DNA of 35,551 bases from an uncultured Saprospiraceae bacterium. GTDB lineage: Bacteria > Bacteroidota > Bacteroidia > Chitinophagales > Saprospiraceae. Shown here one piece after another: positions 30,549-35,551 of this stretch. Both the position numbers and the translations under genes were made by a program. Where the stretch lies: NCBI GenBank assembly GCA_937923465.1, contig CALDUB010000104.1:1-35551 (forward strand). Reading direction: 5' to 3'. The notes beneath the pieces are model-generated. The model was not told where the DNA came from. It worked only from the letters and a program-made list of their open reading frames with translations, and did not search any database. Position 1 is the stretch's first letter, and each line of letters opens with the position of its first letter.

Positions 30549-30836
30549 ATGGCAGAGAGAAAAAAAATTTCAGCACGTAAAAAAGTAAGTGTAGAAGACC
30601 AAGAAAGAATGTTGGCTGCACTACAACAAAAAGACGAGGAAGTAAAAAAAGTAGTTCCGACTAAAAAAGAGGTGAAAGTAAAACCTGCTAAAGTATCTAA
30701 GAAGACACAAAGGGTGACTGTAGATTTTCCGCAAGAAATGTACGAGCAAATGAAAGAGGAAACTCAAATGAATGGTCAGACGCTGAGAGGTTTTGTTGTG
30801 TCTCTGGTGAGAAAGCATTTATCAAATAGAGAATAG
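30549..30836 (+). CDS. Small basic protein with C-terminal ribbon-helix-helix-like region, probable partition partner
   Basis: Lys-rich N-terminus, then RVTVDFPQEMYEQMKEETQMNGQTLRGFVVSLVRKHL. Immediately follows parA. Confidence 0.65.
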   Translation: MAERKKISARKKVSVEDQERMLAALQQKDEEVKKVVPTKKEVKVKPAKVSKKTQRVTVDFPQEMYEQMKEETQMNGQTLRGFVVSLVRKHLSNRE

Positions 30837-31087
30837 CAGAGTAAATAATCAGTAAATTTCTTTACTCTTCTGTAAAGATAAAGAGAAATAAAGATAAGTC
30901 TGTAAAAAACAAATACTCTATTCCTCTTGCGCTTGTTCTCTTTTAATTTGAGATTGAATATTTCAGTTTAAAGACATTTTCAGCTCATTAAAACGTTTTT
31001 GAAATTAAAAACTACAACTTATTCGATTTGGGTGACTCTGTTTCTTAAATCGTCTTATTTTTAATAATCAAAAACAGATATCCTCTG

Positions 31088-31155
31088 TAATAATCAGTAG
31101 GAGTAATGATTCTTCTGTAAAAATCATTAAATTTCATTTCTTCTACTGATTATTC
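31088..31155. repeat. Nested inverted repeat in the replication region
   Basis: AATAATCAGTAG (31089) / CTACTGATTATT (31143), enclosing TAATGATT / AATCATTA. Confidence 0.6.
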
Positions 31156-31421
31156 TGTGAAACTTTTCTACTCCAAAACACATACTGTAGCTTCTTTTTC
31201 TTTTCTAAAAAGAGAACTCATATTCCTTTATTTTCCTCTCCCAAAATAAATCCTCCAAAAAATGCGCAGTCGAAGAATAGCTTCCTTGAGTTTAGCCTAA
31301 TTAGAGATTTGAATCTTTCATTAAATTTCTGTAAAAGTCTTGAATAAACATCAAAATTCAAGATAAAAGCGTATCTTTCATTAGTTTTCTTTAAAAATAC
31401 AGACTATAATCTAAATCTTAT

Positions 31422-31514
31422 GCATCCTAAATTGGTTGCCTTTCAAATTTACTTTATATCCTTTTTTGCATTGGAAAAAGTACTCATCTAGAAAAAGCAA
31501 CCGATTTAGGATGC
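31422..31514. repeat. Pair of inverted iterons
   Basis: GCATCCTAAATTGGTTGCC (31422-31440) and AGCAACCGATTTAGGATGC (31496-31514). Confidence 0.75.
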
Positions 31515-31540
31515 TTTTATCATTGATATGGTCTTCATTT

Positions 31541-31610
31541 TTATAAAATAAAAAGAATCAACACCAACACAATATTGTACCGCCCCATGTTGTTGATTCT
31601 AATTTTATAA
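31541..31610. repeat. Inverted repeat between the iteron pair and the main array
   Basis: TTATAAAATAAAAAGAATCAACA ... TGTTGATTCTAATTTTATAA. Confidence 0.6.
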
Positions 31611-31667
31611 AAGGATTCTAATTAGACCTCCATAATCTTCTGTAAATCAAACAGTTACGAGGGTAAA

Positions 31668-31953
31668 GGTAACCAATTTAGGACAAAAGGTAACTTTTTT
31701 GGGAATCAAGGCAACCAATTTAGGAGATAAAGCAACTTTTTTAGGAGTATAGGCAACCATTTTAGGAAGATATTAGAGGATAAGTACAAAAGCAACTGTT
31801 TTAGGAAGATATTCACCCAATTTAGTTACCTTTACTGCCATAAACGACCCTAAAAGCAACTTAATTGGGAAATAATGTCCTATTTTAGTTGCAATTAGAC
31901 CTAAACATACCATTTTAGTTACCGTTCGTGTTATTCACCCTAAAACGGTTGCC
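31668..31953. repeat. Iteron array, probable replication origin of a Rep_3-type replicon
   Basis: RGYAACYNNTTTRGGA units at 31668, 31689, 31710, 31731 and 31752 (exact 21-bp spacing), then 31791 and 31855; inverted copies at 31816, 31878, 31909 and 31939. Confidence 0.9.
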
Positions 31954-31968
31954 TTTTAAAAGAATATT

Positions 31969-33429
31969 ATGTCAGCAAAGTCAAGGATAGTCAGACGTAG
32001 TAGAAAGAAGGGAAGAGGAGAAACTATAAAATTAGTCGTCAAGTCAAATGAACTGGTCGAGGCTCGCTACATGTTTGATGTGTGGGAAACCAGATTTTTC
32101 CTATCCTTGATTGCAATGATAGATAAAAATGATGATGATGAAAAAATTTACCGTCTCTGGTTTAAGGATATAAAGACCAATTTTAAACTTAAGTCGAATC
32201 AATCATACAGTTATCTTCGGGAAGCAGCTCAAAGTATGGCTAGTAAGAGTGTTTACATTGGTTGGATGAATGATGAATTTCGACGTGGACGAATGCACCG
32301 AATTATCCGGTTTGTGGACTTTTTGGAAAAAGGACAAGAAGGGAAGAAAGGAGCTGGACAACAAGAGTACGTTGATGTTTCAATCGATAAAGATATTAAG
32401 CCGTATTTATTGGACATTAAGAAGAACTATGACCCCAAAACTACGAGATATACTTCCTATGACCTGCGAAATGTCATAAAATTGAAATCCTATGGGATGC
32501 GTATTTATGAGTTATTAAAACAATTCGAATACGCGGGTTCTCGGACGATTGCTGTGCAAGATTTGAAGGATATGTTTGAAATAACGAATGAATATCCCCG
32601 GTTTTCTAACTTTTATCAGAAAGTAATTAAGGTTTCTGTAGATAGTATCAACAAGTATACTGATTTGCGCATACCGAGCGTAGAAAAAATAAAGCAGGGT
32701 AGGAGAGTGGCTGCATTGCGCTTCATTATTGAGAGTAAATCGGACAAAGAAGTCTCGGTTTTAATGGGAGAACGTGATTTAGAATTGTTTGACCATGTCG
32801 AAGATGCTGCAGCAGAACCAGTCGAAAAATACACACCGTCGGATATCTTATTCAATGAATATGAAGAGGTTGTTGTCCGGTCTTTCGGAGTTACTCCTTC
32901 TACATTTATCAAGATGCTAAATAGTGGAAAGTATACCAAAGAGGCTATTGAACAAGCGATTTCCGTTACCCGTCGCGCCAAATATCAGCAACAAATCAAG
33001 TCAAATGTCGCTGGATTCTTCATAAAAGCATTAAAAGAGGGCTTTACGGATGTGAAAGAGGAGTCGAAAAAGAAACAAAGTCGAGAAAAACAAAGGGATG
33101 CTGTTTTAAAAGAATTGCGAAAACTGAAAGAGCAACTATCTACTGAAATTAATAACCGCATTCGGGAGATTACAGAGAAAGATAAAAAAATCACCTTACA
33201 AGTCATAAAAACTATCCGAGAGGACGCTTTGACAGGAGGAATTGTGATTAAAAAGGAAGAAGAACTGGGGCGTATTTTAGAAATCGAGGATTTTAGAAAG
33301 GATGGACAACTGCGTGTCATGGTGATAACAGGGATTGTAGCACAACAAAAAGCTCATTTTGAAGATATTTATGATAAGTTAAATCCTAAGATTAAGCAAC
33401 TGTCTAAGCAGTTTGATGAAATGGTTTAA
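31969..33429 (+). CDS. Rep_3/RepB-family replication initiator protein
   Basis: VVKSNELVEARYMFDVWETRFFLSLIAMID...; LKSYGMRIYELLKQFE; two-winged-helix Rep_3 architecture; directly downstream of iterons. Confidence 0.88.
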   Translation: MSAKSRIVRRSRKKGRGETIKLVVKSNELVEARYMFDVWETRFFLSLIAMIDKNDDDEKIYRLWFKDIKTNFKLKSNQSYSYLREAAQSMASKSVYIGWMNDEFRRGRMHRIIRFVDFLEKGQEGKKGAGQQEYVDVSIDKDIKPYLLDIKKNYDPKTTRYTSYDLRNVIKLKSYGMRIYELLKQFEYAGSRTIAVQDLKDMFEITNEYPRFSNFYQKVIKVSVDSINKYTDLRIPSVEKIKQGRRVAALRFIIESKSDKEVSVLMGERDLELFDHVEDAAAEPVEKYTPSDILFNEYEEVVVRSFGVTPSTFIKMLNSGKYTKEAIEQAISVTRRAKYQQQIKSNVAGFFIKALKEGFTDVKEESKKKQSREKQRDAVLKELRKLKEQLSTEINNRIREITEKDKKITLQVIKTIREDALTGGIVIKKEEELGRILEIEDFRKDGQLRVMVITGIVAQQKAHFEDIYDKLNPKIKQLSKQFDEMV

Positions 33430-33521
33430 ATGAAACTTACAGATTTTTACTGAAATATCTGTAAGTTTCTGTAAAGTTAATGACAATAACTCTTCAGTTG
33501 CGTCATTGAAAAGATTAATAC

Positions 33522-34943
33522 ATGGATATTGTCACATTATTAAGGCAAAAATTAGGAACAGAAAAGGTTCTAAGTTCAACTCAAATCCGCGACCGATACG
33601 TACATATTTGGCGGATGGGTATACCTCTTTATGCAAAGGCCGTTGTTTTACCAAATAGTACAGAGGATGTTGCTGATATTATGAAAATCTGCCATGCAAA
33701 TAATCAGCCCGTAGTCGTTCATGGAGGATTAACGAATTTAGTAGGTGGAACAGAGACACAAGCCAAAGAAGTCGTTATTTCTTTAGAAAAAATGAATGTC
33801 ATCGAAGAGGTAGATGAAAAAAGCCGGACGATGACGGTGCAGGCAGGTGTCGTTTTAGAGAATGCACAACTTGCAGCGAAAGAGAAAAATCTATTATTTC
33901 CTTTAAATTTTGGAGCAAAAGGTTCTGCACAAGTAGGTGGCATTATTTCTACAAATGCAGGCGGTCTGAAGGTTTTTCGCTACGGGATGACGCGTAATTT
34001 GGTTCTAGGTTTAGAAGCCGTATTAGCTGACGGAACTATCATATCTTCTCTTAAAAAAATCATTAAAGACAACTCTGGTTACGATTTAAAACAGTTATTT
34101 ATAGGTTCAGAAGGGACTTTGGGTATAGTGACAAAAGCTGTTTTGAAATTAGTAGAAGCACCGAAAAGCAGAACGAGTGCTTTTGTCGCTTTTGATGAAT
34201 ATGACAGAGTAGTTGACTTTTTGAAATACATGGATGCTGGTTTGGCAGGAACGCTGAGTAGTTTTGAATTGATATGGCAAGAAACCTATAAAGCTATGAC
34301 TTCGCCGCCGGCGAGTGTGAAACCACCCTTACCACAACACTATAAGTATTACGTTTTGTTGGAAGGATTGGGCAGTCATCAAGTAAATGACCAAGCGCGT
34401 TTGCAGGAATTATTGGAAGTTGCTTTTGAAAATGAAATGATTTTGGATGCTGCTGTAGCGGATGGCGCCGCAGATCTGAAATGGTTTTGGACCATTAGAG
34501 AAGATGTTCATGTTGTCAAGAAACAAGCAAATAACGACCACCATTTTGATATTAGCCTGCCAATAGCACTGATAGGACAAACGATTGCTGAAATAACGGA
34601 AAGTCTCCAACAAATCTCTGGAGTAGAACGAATTTTTCCTTTTGGGCATATCGCGGATGGTAATATTCATTTTATTATTGGTAAAAAAGACACTAGTACA
34701 GATTTGCGAAACCGGATAAATCAAGCAGTTTATCAGCCATTAAAAGCATTGGGAGGGTCTGTCTCTGCGGAACATGGCATTGGCTTAGATAAAAAGCAAT
34801 ATTTGTCCTATTGTCGAACCGAAGAAGAAATTAATTTGATGCGGACTTTGAAATTAGCTTTGGATTCTAAAAGTATTTTGAATCGGGGGAAGGTGATTGA
34901 TACGGAATTACGAATTACGAATTACGAAGTACGACCGTTCTAA
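33522..34943 (+). CDS. FAD-linked oxidase (GlcD/D-lactate dehydrogenase-like)
   Basis: VVVHGGLTNLVGGTE, GSAQVGGIISTNAGGLKVFRYG, GSEGTLGIVTKAVLKL, FPFGHIADGNIHFII, SAEHGIGLDKKQYL, LNRGKVID. Confidence 0.93.
   Translation: MDIVTLLRQKLGTEKVLSSTQIRDRYVHIWRMGIPLYAKAVVLPNSTEDVADIMKICHANNQPVVVHGGLTNLVGGTETQAKEVVISLEKMNVIEEVDEKSRTMTVQAGVVLENAQLAAKEKNLLFPLNFGAKGSAQVGGIISTNAGGLKVFRYGMTRNLVLGLEAVLADGTIISSLKKIIKDNSGYDLKQLFIGSEGTLGIVTKAVLKLVEAPKSRTSAFVAFDEYDRVVDFLKYMDAGLAGTLSSFELIWQETYKAMTSPPASVKPPLPQHYKYYVLLEGLGSHQVNDQARLQELLEVAFENEMILDAAVADGAADLKWFWTIREDVHVVKKQANNDHHFDISLPIALIGQTIAEITESLQQISGVERIFPFGHIADGNIHFIIGKKDTSTDLRNRINQAVYQPLKALGGSVSAEHGIGLDKKQYLSYCRTEEEINLMRTLKLALDSKSILNRGKVIDTELRITNYEVRPF
34905..34935 (+). 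repeat. Short tandem heptamer-type repeat (GAATTAC)n overlapping the end of the FAD oxidase gene
   Basis: ACGGAATTACGAATTACGAATTACGAAGTACG; encodes the tail ELRITNYEVR. An inverse version lies at 35330-35400. Confidence 0.7.
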
Positions 34944-35017
34944 CTTGTGCGGAGAACTTATGCTCAAACTTAGTTTGAATGGATTGCACGGAAAATTATC
35001 TCCGATTATCTTTGATA

Positions 35018-35173
35018 TTGGACTTTGGACGAAAGATGTTGGACGTTAGACTTTAGACAAAACAATCAAAATGTAGTAAAAGTCACTTATTTAAGCGTTT
35101 GATTTTTAAAGTAATACGTTTGATTTTACATATGTTTGAGTTTAAGGTCTAATATCTTCTGTCCAAAGTCCAA
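35018..35173. repeat. MITE-like element, copy B
   Basis: ATTGGACTTTGGACGAAAGATGTTGGACGTTAGA...TCTAATATCTTCTGTCCAAAGTCCAAT; internal GTAGTAAAAGTCACTTATTTAA. Confidence 0.75.
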
Positions 35174-35214
35174 TTTGATGGTATCCCTTTCATATATTTT
35201 CATAGTTTAAAATA

Positions 35215-35294
35215 GGTATCGGGCACTAACTTTTGTTTACTATTACGCTAAATCTTGATTTTAGAACTCTTTTTTAGGCAAAGTGACCGATACC
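35215..35294. repeat. Short inverted-repeat element
   Basis: GGTATCGGGCACT (35215-35227) and AGTGACCGATACC (35282-35294). Confidence 0.5.
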
Positions 35295-35398
35295 GACCTG
35301 AGTAATTACTCCCTTTCTAATATAATTTTTCGTAAATCGTACTTCCGCATTTTCGTCCAAGTCAGAGCTGTCGTACTTCGTAAATCGTACTTCGTAAA

Positions 35399-35551
35399 TC
35401 ACCTCTCCTCATACTTCAAAAACTGCTTCAAAGCAGATTGCAATTTATCCCGTTCCTCTTTCCCTATCAATAACATAAAAGGCTCATAACCTGTATGATA
35501 GTCATGTGTAGTCATTTTCCAATAGGACAAGCCTAGGAGAGGAGTCTGACG
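35399..35551 (-). CDS. C-terminal end of an unidentified protein (partial, runs off window end)
   Basis: Minus strand open from the window end: RQTPLLGLSYWKMTTHDYHTGYEPFMLLIGKEERDKLQSALKQFLKYEER*. Confidence 0.5.
   Translation of the reverse strand, partial: RQTPLLGLSYWKMTTHDYHTGYEPFMLLIGKEERDKLQSALKQFLKYEER

Noticed and set aside
31668-31953. Regularly spaced repeats resembling a CRISPR array
   Set aside because: Units are only about 16 bp with 5-bp gaps, degenerate and in both orientations, and lie before a Rep_3 gene with no cas genes. Iterons explain them better.
29600-31968. DnaA boxes indicating a classical oriC
   Set aside because: No convincing TTATNCACA cluster was seen; iterons point to Rep_3 initiation.

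Overview
The window looks like a Bacteroidota genome segment (Saprospiraceae-like by impression). The support is T9SS C-terminal sorting domains, a hybrid two-component system of the reg_prop/Y_Y_Y/AraC type, and TTTG/TAnnTTTG promoter spacing. Main contents from left to right: the tail of a T9SS cargo protein; a secreted beta-helix protein; a metallophosphoesterase; a frameshifted KilA-N gene; a large HTCS; a decayed T9SS gene; a SulP transporter; an APH-family phosphotransferase; a GH2 beta-galactosidase; an intact KilA-N gene; a neutral-lipid module (lipase, PlsB-HAD-PlsC triple fusion, WS/DGAT with a possible SCP2-like tail); SelO; a sulfite-oxidation operon (double rhodanese, sterol-desaturase-like membrane protein, SorA-type sulfite oxidase, cytochrome c, rhodanese); a plasmid-type replication/partition module (ParA, RHH protein, iteron array, Rep_3 initiator); and an FAD-linked oxidase. 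The most unusual signals are: (1) two KilA-N genes that each carry an internal DNA palindrome over the same codons, each with a matching palindrome in a nearby intergenic region; (2) an iteron array with exact 21-bp phasing plus inverted iterons and many TCTGTAAA motifs around a ParA/Rep_3 module sitting among metabolic genes; (3) a near-complete G3P-to-triacylglycerol pathway condensed into two genes. Several MITE-like and heptamer-repeat elements are also present. All product names come from motif recognition, not database searches.
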